From: Flavobacteriales bacterium | Lineage (GTDB): Bacteria > Bacteroidota > Bacteroidia > Flavobacteriales_F > PHOS-HE28 | Reading direction: 5' to 3' | Assembly: GCA_019638085.1 (NCBI GenBank) | Contig: JAHBUL010000012.1 | Coordinates: forward strand, 62,001-126,000 | DNA length: 64,000 bases | Part shown: positions 16,804 to 25,530 of the stretch, one piece after another | Position numbering within the stretch: the first letter of the stretch is position 1 | Layout: each line of letters opens with the position of its first letter | Notes under the pieces: model-generated | What the model saw: the letters and a program-made list of their open reading frames with translations, nothing else | Database searches by the model: none | What the model was told of the DNA's origin: nothing | Translations under genes and position numbers: made by a program

Positions 16804-18384
16804 ATGAAAACCGTTTTCGGGTCGCTGAACCGCGACCTCCCTTCCTCTTTGGTTGTTTCCTTGGTGGCCATTCCATTGTGCCTCGGCATTGCCCTGGCCT
16901 CGGGAGCGCCACCGTTCGCCGGCCTGCTTGCCGGCATGGTCGGCGGCCTGGTCGTTGGCGCCTTCAGTGGCTCCCAACTGGGCGTGTCCGGGCCTGCTGC
17001 GGGTCTTGCTGCAATTGTTGTAACCAGCGTGGCCGCATTGGGTTCTTTCCCGCTATTCCTGATGGCCGTGCTGCTGGCTGGTGTTCTACAACTTCTGCTG
17101 GGCCTGGCCAAGGGCGGGGCCATTGCCTACTTCTTCCCATCATCCGTGATCAAAGGCATGCTGGCCGGTATCGGCATCTACATCGCCCTTACGCAGGTGC
17201 CGAACGCCCTTGGCTTCATAGCTGAAGGAAAGTTGGAAGGCGGGGTCTTCACCAAACTCTCCATGGCCATAGCTGTGCCCAACTTCAGTACAGTGGCCAT
17301 TGCTGCATGCTGCCTGGCGATGTTGGTTCTGTGGGAACAGCCGGTGATCAAGCGAAATCGCATCTTGGCCATGGTGCCGGGCCCTTTGGTGGCAGTGGTG
17401 CTTGGGGTGGCAATGGGTGCGTGGAGCGGCTCCTTGACCGCTGCGCACTTCGTCCAACTGCCTGATCTCACCGGCACTGCTTTGGCAGACCTGTTTCCGG
17501 GCCCGGATTGGTCCGGCGTGATCAATCCCGCAGTTTGGACCACCGCTCTTACCATGGCCGTGGTGGCCAGTTTGGAGACGCTGCTCTCGGTGGAAGCTGC
17601 GGACAAGCTGGATCCCCTTCGCCGCACCACCCCCAAGAACCGTGAACTGTTGGCCCAAGGCGTGGGAAACATGTTGGCCGGCCTGTTGGGTGCTTTGCCC
17701 ATAACGCAGGTAATCGTGCGGAGTTCCACCAACATCCAGTCCGGCGGGCAGACCAAGCTCTCCACCATGCTCCACGGCCTGTGGATCCTGCTAGCCCTGG
17801 TGCTCTTTCCCGGACTGCTCGGGATGATTCCCTTGGCCGCTCTGGCCGCCATACTCCTGCAGGTGGGATACAAACTGGCCAAGCCATTGCTCTTCAAGGA
17901 GATGTGGGCCGGCGGCTGGCAGCGCTTCGTACCATTTTTGGCCACCGTGCTGGGCGTGGTCTTCCTAGACCTGCTCCAAGGTGTGGGCTTAGGCATGGCG
18001 GTAGCCCTGTTCATCATTTTGCGCAACAACTACAAAGTGCCGTTCCACCTGCTGGAACGCTCTGCTGAACCAGGTACTCCTGTTCGCATCGCCTTGGGCG
18101 AGGAGACCAGCTTCCTGAACAAGGCCAGTATCCAGATCACGCTGGATGAACTGCCGCCCGGATCCAGAATCGTCATCGACGTAAGTCGTGCCGTGGCCTT
18201 GGATCCCGACATCCATGAGATCCTCGCCGATGGCAGCCTGCGTGCCGCAGAGAAGGGCTCCACGGTGGAAGTGGTGGGGCAGCGTGAACACCGCAGGCAC
18301 CGCACCGCAGCGTGGATGAGCGTGAGGCATGTCAGGGAATCCTTCCGTTATGCCTCCAACGGACAATCTACCGCACAAGCATGA
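16804..18384 (+). CDS. SulP family inorganic anion transporter (possible bicarbonate transporter)
   Basis: A 526-residue SulP permease with 10-12 membrane segments (about residues 15-420), opening with the family-typical LNRDLPSSLVVSLVAIPLCLGIA. Other matches are SGPAAGLAAIV and the TQVIVRSSTNIQSGG motif. The C-terminus (about 430-500) is a short STAS-like domain (NKASIQITLDELPPGSRIVIDVS). Start taken at the ATG 16804; the ORF extends further upstream but without homology. Its stop overlaps the start of the beta-carbonic anhydrase (ATGA), so the two are translationally coupled. SulP proteins paired or fused with carbonic anhydrase are known and usually read as bicarbonate carriers; sulfate remains possible. 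Confidence 0.93.
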   Translation: MKTVFGSLNRDLPSSLVVSLVAIPLCLGIALASGAPPFAGLLAGMVGGLVVGAFSGSQLGVSGPAAGLAAIVVTSVAALGSFPLFLMAVLLAGVLQLLLGLAKGGAIAYFFPSSVIKGMLAGIGIYIALTQVPNALGFIAEGKLEGGVFTKLSMAIAVPNFSTVAIAACCLAMLVLWEQPVIKRNRILAMVPGPLVAVVLGVAMGAWSGSLTAAHFVQLPDLTGTALADLFPGPDWSGVINPAVWTTALTMAVVASLETLLSVEAADKLDPLRRTTPKNRELLAQGVGNMLAGLLGALPITQVIVRSSTNIQSGGQTKLSTMLHGLWILLALVLFPGLLGMIPLAALAAILLQVGYKLAKPLLFKEMWAGGWQRFVPFLATVLGVVFLDLLQGVGLGMAVALFIILRNNYKVPFHLLERSAEPGTPVRIALGEETSFLNKASIQITLDELPPGSRIVIDVSRAVALDPDIHEILADGSLRAAEKGSTVEVVGQREHRRHRTAAWMSVRHVRESFRYASNGQSTAQA

Positions 18385-19046
18385 GGACGCTCACCCAAGA
18401 ATCCCGTGCCGGGCTTTACCCGGCCGATATGCTGCGCATGCTGCTTGCGGGAAACGCCCGCTTTGCGGCAAACCTGAAGGCCAACCGCGATTTCCAGCAA
18501 CAGGTGCAAGCCACCGCAAACGGGCAGTTCCCAGGTGCCGTGATCTTGAGCTGCATGGACTCCCGCACAGGCGTGGAACTGGTCTTTGACCAAGGTTTGG
18601 GCGACCTGTTCAGCATTCGAGTGGCCGGGAATGTGGTATCCCAGGACATCCTGGGAAGCATAGAATATGCCGTGGCCGCTTCAGGCGTGAAACTGGTGAT
18701 GGTCTTGGGCCACACGGCGTGCGGTGCAGTGGCCGGGGCTTGTGACAAGGTGCGCATGGGCAACCTGACCGGTACATTGGACCGCATCCAGCCCGCCATT
18801 GCGCGGGTGCCCGGCGGTACCGGTGAACCGGCCACATACAAGGATCGCGTTGCGGCGGCCAATGTCTGCGTCTCCATTGATGACATCATCACCAAAAGCC
18901 CCATCGTGCGCGAACGATTGGTCAGCGGGGAAGTGGGCTTAGCCGGCGCGATGTATGACGTGTCCACGGGCCTGGTAGAGGTGATAAATGCTTGTGCCTA
19001 CGTAAGGGAAGTTGCGCCGAAAGCCGCTATGGTGGAGATTGCCTAG
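18381..19046 (+). CDS. Beta-class carbonic anhydrase
   Basis: A 221-residue zinc enzyme catalysing CO2/bicarbonate interconversion. Zinc ligands C58, H111 and C114 and the catalytic dyad D60/R62 are visible in SCMDSRTG and GHTACGAV. Further matches are the DLFSIRVAGN and IEYAV motifs. No secretion signal, so cytoplasmic. The ATG at 18381 overlaps the SulP stop by the ATGA arrangement, fixing this start and indicating coupled synthesis. The pairing suggests it converts imported bicarbonate, or keeps a gradient for import. Confidence 0.96.
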   Translation: MRTLTQESRAGLYPADMLRMLLAGNARFAANLKANRDFQQQVQATANGQFPGAVILSCMDSRTGVELVFDQGLGDLFSIRVAGNVVSQDILGSIEYAVAASGVKLVMVLGHTACGAVAGACDKVRMGNLTGTLDRIQPAIARVPGGTGEPATYKDRVAAANVCVSIDDIITKSPIVRERLVSGEVGLAGAMYDVSTGLVEVINACAYVREVAPKAAMVEIA

Positions 19047-19130
19047 CCGGTGGCTGAATGAACATGCTGGGGGCGGCGCGCAAGTGCCGCCCCTTGCTTT
19101 TGCTCGGACAAGAACCGCGATCTTCGCACC

Positions 19131-20315
19131 ATGGCCATCCTCCTTTCCGATGCAGGTCTGCACCGCCATCTGCTCCCGCTTACCTACACCCGCCCCGTGG
19201 GCGCGCTGCATGCGGGCATCCTCTCCATTGCCGGGTCCTGGCAGCGCCTCACCGACTTGCCGGTAGGCTTCCGCACGGAAGACTACCTGCAAGCCAAATT
19301 CCCTGCTGTTGCCGGAGGAAGGCTGTGGGAAGTACACGGCGGCGTACTGCCCACCGCCGCGTTTGCGGCGGCAGTGCTTGACCTGGAGCCGGGGCAGGCG
19401 CTGATGCACGGCGGCAGGCCGTTGGCCTTTTGCACCGAAGGCGGTGCGCACGCTGCGGAAATGGACTGGACGGTGCCTCCGGCCTATTTCACCCAAATGG
19501 AATTCAAGGGAAGCATTCCCGTGATCGAGCGGCCTTGGCATTTGTTCCAGCATTGCGGCGCGGCCATTGCCAACGATTTCGAACTGCTCACCGAAGGGCG
19601 GCGCAGCGAAGCGCTGAGCGCGTTGAACACCGTGATCGGCGACCCGAAGCTCATCTTCCTGGAACCAGGCGCCAAGGTGGAAGCAAGCATCCTCAACACC
19701 ACCAACGGCCCCATCTGGATAGGCCGTGACGCGGAAGTGATGGAAGGCTGCATGATCCGCGGCCCTTTTGCCTTGGGCGATCATTCCCAATTGAAAATGG
19801 GCGCGAAAATCTATGGGGCTTGCTCCTTCGGGCCGGAATGCCGCGTAGGGGGCGAAGTGAACAACAGCGTGATCCTGGGCTACAGCAACAAGGGGCATGA
19901 CGGCTTCCTAGGCAACAGTGTGCTGGGCGAATGGTGCAATCTGGGCGCGGACACCAACACCAGCAACCTGAAGAACACCTACGGGGAAGTGAAAGCGTGG
20001 AGCTACGCCACGGAAGCACTGGAAGCCACCGGCCAGCAATTCTTGGGCTTGGTGATGGGCGACCATGGCAAATGCGGCATCAACACGATGTTCAATACCG
20101 GCACAGTGGCAGGCGTTTGCGCCAACATCTTCGGCAGTGGCTTCCCACCGAAACACATCCCATCCTTTGCATGGGGGAACGACGGGACCTACACGCTGGA
20201 CAAGGCATTGGCCACTTGTGAGAAGGTGATGGAGCGCCGGAAAGTTCCGTTCACGCAGGCAGACAGATTGATCATCGAGCACGTCTTCAGCATGACGGGG
20301 ACATTCCGACGCTGA
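19131..20315 (+). CDS. GlmU-like putative sugar nucleotidyltransferase
   Basis: A 394-residue protein resembling the Bacteroidota GlmU-like family. The N-terminal half (about 1-190) aligns in style with that family (LLPLTYTRPVGALHAGILSI) but has no GxGTRM-type nucleotide-binding loop. The C-terminal half (about 190-370) is a left-handed beta-helix with hexapeptide repeats (IWIGRDAEVMEGCMIRGP, KIYGACSFGPECRVGGEV) ending in the acetyltransferase-like GDHGKCGINTMFNTGT. It may be a sugar-phosphate acyl or nucleotidyl transferase in envelope synthesis; the reaction is not established. Lies 113 bp before lon on the same strand. Confidence 0.8.
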   Translation: MAILLSDAGLHRHLLPLTYTRPVGALHAGILSIAGSWQRLTDLPVGFRTEDYLQAKFPAVAGGRLWEVHGGVLPTAAFAAAVLDLEPGQALMHGGRPLAFCTEGGAHAAEMDWTVPPAYFTQMEFKGSIPVIERPWHLFQHCGAAIANDFELLTEGRRSEALSALNTVIGDPKLIFLEPGAKVEASILNTTNGPIWIGRDAEVMEGCMIRGPFALGDHSQLKMGAKIYGACSFGPECRVGGEVNNSVILGYSNKGHDGFLGNSVLGEWCNLGADTNTSNLKNTYGEVKAWSYATEALEATGQQFLGLVMGDHGKCGINTMFNTGTVAGVCANIFGSGFPPKHIPSFAWGNDGTYTLDKALATCEKVMERRKVPFTQADRLIIEHVFSMTGTFRR

Positions 20316-20395
20316 CAAGTTCGCAGGTTGTCGTACACGGCATGGACCTTGCCCAAGGCCTCGATCCACATCGTTCCGGCGTAGAAGAAGCGATG

Positions 20396-20403
20396 TATTT
20401 TTG
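20396..20403 (+). promoter_or_regulatory. Bacteroidota -7 element for lon
   Basis: TATTTTTG matches TAnnTTTG and ends 25 bp before the lon ATG. The expected -33 TTG is not clear (TTCC in its place). Confidence 0.5.
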
Positions 20404-20428
20404 AAACCGACACATTGGCACCACTCGC

Positions 20429-22879
20429 ATGAGCGATACTTTTATGAGCAGCGACCCCTTATTCTCTTCCGAAGTGATAGACAACGAGACCGAATTGATC
20501 CCGTTGATCACTGCGGAGGATGAGGAGTTGATGAACGCGGAGCAAACACCGCCAGAGCTTCCTATTCTTCCCTTGCGGAACACCGTGCTCTTTCCGGGCG
20601 TGGTGATCCCTATTACCGTTGGCCGCGACCGCAGCATCAAGCTGATCCAAGAGGTCTACCGGGGGAATCGCACCTTGGGTGTGTTGAGCCAGAAGGATTC
20701 CGATATCGAGGAACCCAATCCGGAGGACCTGAACAAGGTGGGCACCATTGCCACCATCATCCGCATGTTGCGCATGCCGGACGGGAGCACTACCGCTGTG
20801 ATCCAAGGCAAGAAGCGCTTCGAGATGATCGAGATCGTGCGCACCGAACCCTATTTCACCGCCAAGGTGAAGGAGTTCACCGAGCAGCGCCCCGAAAAAG
20901 GCGAGAAGGAATTCGAGGCGCTTGTGAGCTCGTTGAAGGATCTGGCCACCAACATCATCAAGGCCAGCCCGCACATTCCTACCGAAGCAAGCTTCGCGAT
21001 CAAGAACATCGACAGCCCCAGCTTCCTGGTGAACTTCATCAGCAGCAACATGAATGCTGAGGTGGCCGAAAAACAGCGCATGCTGGAAGTGGCCGACCTA
21101 CGTGAACGGGCAAACATGCTGCTAGCGCACCTGACCAAGGAGCTACAGATGCTGGAGATGAAGAACGAGATCCAGAGCAAGGTGCGCACGGAGGTGGACA
21201 AGCAGCAGCGCGAGTACTTCCTGCATCAGCAGATCAAGACCATCCAGGACGAGCTAGGGGGCAACCCCATTGAGCAGGAGATCGAAGAGATGCGCGCCAC
21301 GGCGAGCAAGAAAAAGTGGACCAAGAAAGTCGGGGACCTCTTCGAGAAGGAATTGGTGAAGCTCCAGCGGATGAATCCCGCCGGGGCTGAATTCAGTGTG
21401 CAGTACAACTACGTGCAGTTACTATTGGAACTGCCATGGGGAGAGTTCACCGTTGATAAGTTCGACCTGCACAATGCCCAGAAGATCCTGGATCGCGACC
21501 ACTTCGGCCTGGACAAGGTGAAGGAGCGCATTATCGAGCATCTGGCCGTCCTCAAGCTGAAAGGCGACATGAAGGCTCCGATCATATGTCTGTACGGACC
21601 TCCGGGTGTTGGTAAGACCAGCTTGGGCAAGAGCATGGCGGAGGCCCTCGGCCGGAAGTACGTACGCATGAGCTTGGGCGGCCTGCACGACGAGGCCGAG
21701 ATCCGCGGCCACCGTAAGACCTATATCGGTGCCATGCCGGGACGTCTGATCCAAAGCTTGAAAAAAGCCGGTACCAGTAACCCTCTTTTCGTTCTCGACG
21801 AGATCGATAAGGTGGGCAAGGATTTCCATGGCGATCCGGCCAGCGCCCTGTTGGAAGTGCTCGATCCGGAGCAGAACCACGCCTTCTACGACAATTATGT
21901 GGAGGTGGAATACGATCTCAGCCGCGTGATGTTCGTGGCGACGGCCAACTCCCTGAGCACCATACACCCTGCCTTGCGCGACCGCATGGAGATCATCGAG
22001 GTGAACGGGTACACCATGGAGGAGAAGGTGGAGATCGCCATCCGCCACCTGTTGCCCAAGCAGCTGAAGGGTTCGGGCATCAAGCCCAAACAGTTCAAAC
22101 TTGGCGACGGAGTGTTGGAGGCCATCGTGGAGATGTACACCGACGAAAGCGGCGTGCGCACGTTGGAAAAGCGGATCGCGAAGCTGGTGCGTTATCGTGC
22201 CAAGCAGATCGCTCTGAAAGAGAAATACGCGATCACTATCAACGTGCAGGACCTGGTGAAGATCTATGGACCCAGCCATGCACGGGACAAGTACCAAGGC
22301 AACGATGTGGCCGGTGTGGTCACGGGCCTTGCATGGACACCCACCGGTGGCGACATCCTCTTCCTGGAGACCAGCATTACCCAAGGAGAAGGCAAGCTCA
22401 CGCTCACCGGCAATCTTGGGGACGTGATGAAGGAAAGCGCCATGATCGCCTTGGAGTACCTGAAGGCGCACAGCGACATCTTCGGCCTGGAGCAAGAGGT
22501 TTTCAAGCGCTGGAATGTACACGTCCACGTGCCCGAGGGTGCCACCCCGAAGGACGGACCATCAGCAGGTATCGCCATGCTCACCAGCATTGCCAGTGCC
22601 TTCACACAACAGAAGGTGCGCAAATTCGTGGCAATGACCGGTGAGATCACTCTCCGCGGAAAAGTATTGCCCGTGGGTGGCATCAAGGAGAAGATCCTGG
22701 CGGCCAAACGTGCCGGTATCAAGGAGATCATCCTCAGTGAGGATAACCGCAAGGACATCGAGGATATCGATGCACGCTATGTAAAAGGCATGCGCTTCCG
22801 ATATGTGATGGAGATGATCGATGTGGTGAAACATGCCTTGCTGAAAGAGAAGGTGGAGCATGCTTTGCAGGTAGCTTGA
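20429..22879 (+). CDS. lon: ATP-dependent protease La (Lon)
   Basis: An 816-residue cytoplasmic AAA+ protease that degrades misfolded and regulatory proteins. The LON substrate-binding domain covers about residues 40-240 (LPILPLRNTVLFPGVVIPI), then a coiled region. The AAA+ module has Walker A GPPGVGKTS (about 391) and Walker B FVLDEIDKVGKDF (about 455). The protease domain has the catalytic serine in PKDGPSAGIAM (about 711) and lysine in GGIKEKILAAKRAG (about 754). Full family length. A second in-frame ATG five codons on could also be used. Followed by a good terminator at 22907-22938. Confidence 0.98.
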   Translation: MSDTFMSSDPLFSSEVIDNETELIPLITAEDEELMNAEQTPPELPILPLRNTVLFPGVVIPITVGRDRSIKLIQEVYRGNRTLGVLSQKDSDIEEPNPEDLNKVGTIATIIRMLRMPDGSTTAVIQGKKRFEMIEIVRTEPYFTAKVKEFTEQRPEKGEKEFEALVSSLKDLATNIIKASPHIPTEASFAIKNIDSPSFLVNFISSNMNAEVAEKQRMLEVADLRERANMLLAHLTKELQMLEMKNEIQSKVRTEVDKQQREYFLHQQIKTIQDELGGNPIEQEIEEMRATASKKKWTKKVGDLFEKELVKLQRMNPAGAEFSVQYNYVQLLLELPWGEFTVDKFDLHNAQKILDRDHFGLDKVKERIIEHLAVLKLKGDMKAPIICLYGPPGVGKTSLGKSMAEALGRKYVRMSLGGLHDEAEIRGHRKTYIGAMPGRLIQSLKKAGTSNPLFVLDEIDKVGKDFHGDPASALLEVLDPEQNHAFYDNYVEVEYDLSRVMFVATANSLSTIHPALRDRMEIIEVNGYTMEEKVEIAIRHLLPKQLKGSGIKPKQFKLGDGVLEAIVEMYTDESGVRTLEKRIAKLVRYRAKQIALKEKYAITINVQDLVKIYGPSHARDKYQGNDVAGVVTGLAWTPTGGDILFLETSITQGEGKLTLTGNLGDVMKESAMIALEYLKAHSDIFGLEQEVFKRWNVHVHVPEGATPKDGPSAGIAMLTSIASAFTQQKVRKFVAMTGEITLRGKVLPVGGIKEKILAAKRAGIKEIILSEDNRKDIEDIDARYVKGMRFRYVMEMIDVVKHALLKEKVEHALQVA

Positions 22880-22906
22880 GCATTCGATCAGTATTTCAGA
22901 ACCCAA

Positions 22907-22938
22907 GGAAAGGCCGGCATTTATTGTCGGCCTTTTCC
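22907..22938 (+). terminator. Rho-independent terminator after lon
   Basis: GGAAAGGCCG and CGGCCTTTTCC pair around an 11-base loop, ending in a TTTTCC tract, 27 bp after the lon stop. Confidence 0.8.
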
Positions 22939-22997
22939 ATTCCGGCGATCCCGGTTTAACACACCGCATTCATCTTTGCCGCCGCCCCATCATTTCC

Positions 22998-24202
22998 ATG
23001 CGTGTCCCGCCCGCCTTGCTCCTCGCACTTACCACGTCCCGTATGGGATAGTGACCAAGGCTCAACAGGGAACATCCGTGGTCTTTGATCCGGAAGAAGG
23101 GCTGCTCTTTGAGCGCGACAGCACGTTCACGCTTCTTTTTCGTTTCCGGATGCAGGACCGGGCGAGCTTATTCCACACGGCCGGAGCAAGGACTCAGGAG
23201 AATACCAGCCAATTCCAGATCAGGCGGTTCAGGTTGAAACTGGAGGGGTACACGCTTACGCCACGCTTGGAGTACAAGTTCCAGCTGGGACTTTCCGAGC
23301 GTGACATGAATGTGGGTGATGGCTATTCTCCGCCCAATACAATGCTGGATGCATCGGTGTTCTACAAACTGGCACCCCATATCACGATCGGATTTGGCCA
23401 AGGCAAGTTGCCGGTTGGTCGGCAAGCCATTGTCTCCTCCGGGGAAATGGAGCTACCGAAGCTACCGTTGGCCAACAGCGCGTTCGCGCTGGACCGCGAT
23501 ATCGGTTACTTCCTGGTGCAAGAACTTGCGCCTGATCAGCAGCACGTACGCATGCACGGCTCGGTTTCCCACGGGGAAGGCAGGGCCACAGGTGGGTCAG
23601 ATCCCGGCCTGTGCAATACCGGCCGGTTGGAATGGCTCCCATTGGGAAAATTTACCGAGGAAGGCGACCACGCCGAAGGAGATCTGTATCGTGAGCCCAA
23701 ACCCAAATTCTCGCTGGCCGCTGCATACAGCAGCGACCGTAATGCTCGCCGGGCACGCGCACAATCGGGCCCTCGGTTCCCGGATGATGAAGGCCGCACC
23801 ATCGGTAGGTTCTTTATCGATGCACTGTTCAAGCACAAGGGATGGTCCTGGCAAAGCGAGTACAATCAACGTTTCGTGGACGGTACGCCTGCTGTTCAGG
23901 ATACCGCCACGCTGGTTTGGACCGCGGTGAATGAAGGCTGGGGCTTCACCAGCCAAATGGGCCGAATGAACAGTGAACGCTCCCAAGTGGTGGCGCGCTA
24001 TTCCATGGTGAGGTATGAAGGACCGGCAGAGCTGCAATACAGTGATCGGGACGAGGCGACGCTCGGGTATTCGTATTACCTGAATGGGCATCGGATCAAA
24101 TTACAATCCGCATTGACGTATAATTGGCTGAACGGAGAGATCGAACCCGGGAAACCGGGCAACCTATTGGCAGTGATGTTCCAAATGGAATTCGGGATAT
24201 GA
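22998..24202 (+). CDS. Phosphate-selective-porin-like outer-membrane protein, probable N-terminal frameshift
   Basis: The body (from about 23051) encodes an OprO/OprP-like beta-barrel: an early LFERDSTFTLLFRFRMQDR strand, the paired RRFRLKLEGY strand motif, many alternating strands, and a final LLAVMFQMEFGI ending in an aliphatic residue as outer-membrane barrels often do. The signal peptide is not in this frame. An ATG at 22998 encodes MRVPPALLLALTTS, a good signal-peptide start, but that frame stops at TAG 23049. A one-base loss or equivalent shift between about 23040 and 23060 would join the two. The upstream CATCTTTG (22971-22978) is a near-perfect -7 element placed for the 22998 start. 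Either a recent mutation or an assembly error; alternatively translation starts at GTG 23051 without a leader, which would not suit a porin. Confidence 0.72.
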
Positions 24203-24225
24203 TGGAGGATGGACACAAGCAGATG

Positions 24226-25431
24226 ATGGATCCCCGTCGACTTTCCATCGAAGAGCTTACCTACGAGCTTCCGGATGCGCGGATAGCCCAGCACCCCTTG
24301 GCCGAACGCGATTCCTCCAAGTTGCTCGTCCATCGCAACGGGCACATTACGGACCGGATCTTCAAGGACCTGCCGGATGAACTTCCGGGGAATGCACTGC
24401 TGGTCCTGAACGACACCCGGGTGGTGCATGCTCGGATCACCTTTAAGCGGGCTACCGGCGCGGTGATCGAGTGCATGGTGCTGACCCCGGAAAGCGGCAG
24501 GGTGATCGAACACGCGTTGAACGATCAGCGGACCTCGCGATGGTGGTGCATGCTCGGCAATGCCAAGCGCTGGAAAGGGGAGGAGCTCACCTTGGAAAAG
24601 GATGGGCACCGCTTGTCCATTACACGGATCGATCAACTCCACGGTGAACATCTGCTGGAGTTCCGTTGGGAGAATGATGAAGCCTTCCTCCAACAATTGG
24701 ATCGGTACGGTACCGTACCGCTTCCACCGTATATGCGAAGGGCGGCCGAAGATGATGATGACAGGCGTTACAATACCGTCTTCAGTGAACGCCCCGGTTC
24801 CGTTGCTGCCCCTACGGCCAGTTTGCATTTCACACCCGAAGTGCTGGCCGCATTGAACGCCAAAGGCGTGGGAGCCACACGTGTGACCTTGCATGTTGGG
24901 GCAGGTACTTTTCTCCCGGTAAAGAGCCAAATGATGGCCGATCACGACATGCACAGCGAACAGGTGCGCATACCACGGACCGCAGTTGAGCAGCTCCTTC
25001 GCCAATGGAAGAAGGGACCGATCGTTCTGGTAGGCACCACGGCCATGCGCACCATGGAAAGCTTGTATTGGTTCGGTGCCGACCTGGTGAACGGGATGGA
25101 AGCGGAGCAACTGATGGTGGAGCAATGGCGCCCGTACTCCGCTCAGCCCGAGGTGGGCGTGGGAGCGGCCTTGAATGCGGTCTTGGCTTGGTTGGATCGC
25201 CACGAGGAGGATGCTGTTATCGGTTCCACCAAACTCTTGATCGCCCCTGGTTATCAATTCCGGCTTGCCGATGGCTTGATCACCAATTTCCATCAGCCGC
25301 GCAGCACGCTACTGCTCTTGGTGGCAGCGCTCATCGGTCCGCAGTGGCGGGAGGTATACGTCCATGCATTGGAGAACAACTATCGCTTCCTTAGTTATGG
25401 CGATGGTTCATTGCTGTGGCGCAAGGGATGA
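24226..25431 (+). CDS. queA: tRNA preQ1(34) S-adenosylmethionine ribosyltransferase-isomerase
   Basis: A roughly 400-residue enzyme that transfers and isomerises the ribosyl group of SAM onto preQ1 in tRNA to give epoxyqueuosine. Family motifs seen are PDARIAQHPLAERDSSKLLV, NDTRVVHARI, YGTVPLPPYMRR, SVAAPTASLHFTPEVL and the C-terminal NFHQPRSTLLLLVAAL. I chose the ATG at 24226 (MDPRRLSIEELTYELP) by resemblance to Bacteroidota homologues; the frame also has ATGs at 24199 and 24223, the first overlapping the porin stop by ATGA. Either way the gene is tightly linked to the porin gene upstream. Cytoplasmic. Confidence 0.95.
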   Translation: MDPRRLSIEELTYELPDARIAQHPLAERDSSKLLVHRNGHITDRIFKDLPDELPGNALLVLNDTRVVHARITFKRATGAVIECMVLTPESGRVIEHALNDQRTSRWWCMLGNAKRWKGEELTLEKDGHRLSITRIDQLHGEHLLEFRWENDEAFLQQLDRYGTVPLPPYMRRAAEDDDDRRYNTVFSERPGSVAAPTASLHFTPEVLAALNAKGVGATRVTLHVGAGTFLPVKSQMMADHDMHSEQVRIPRTAVEQLLRQWKKGPIVLVGTTAMRTMESLYWFGADLVNGMEAEQLMVEQWRPYSAQPEVGVGAALNAVLAWLDRHEEDAVIGSTKLLIAPGYQFRLADGLITNFHQPRSTLLLLVAALIGPQWREVYVHALENNYRFLSYGDGSLLWRKG

Positions 25432-25530
25432 TCGCCATTTGTAATCGATAGTCAGTAACTCCATCCGATAAAGCACACCGGAATACTACCTGCGCATATC
25501 TTGCGTTCCTTCCGCGATACGTGATCCTCT

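Noticed and set aside
21422-22528. Long open frame antisense to lon (368 codons)
   Set aside because: Shadow of the high-GC lon coding sequence; composition is His/Gln/Leu-rich without motifs.
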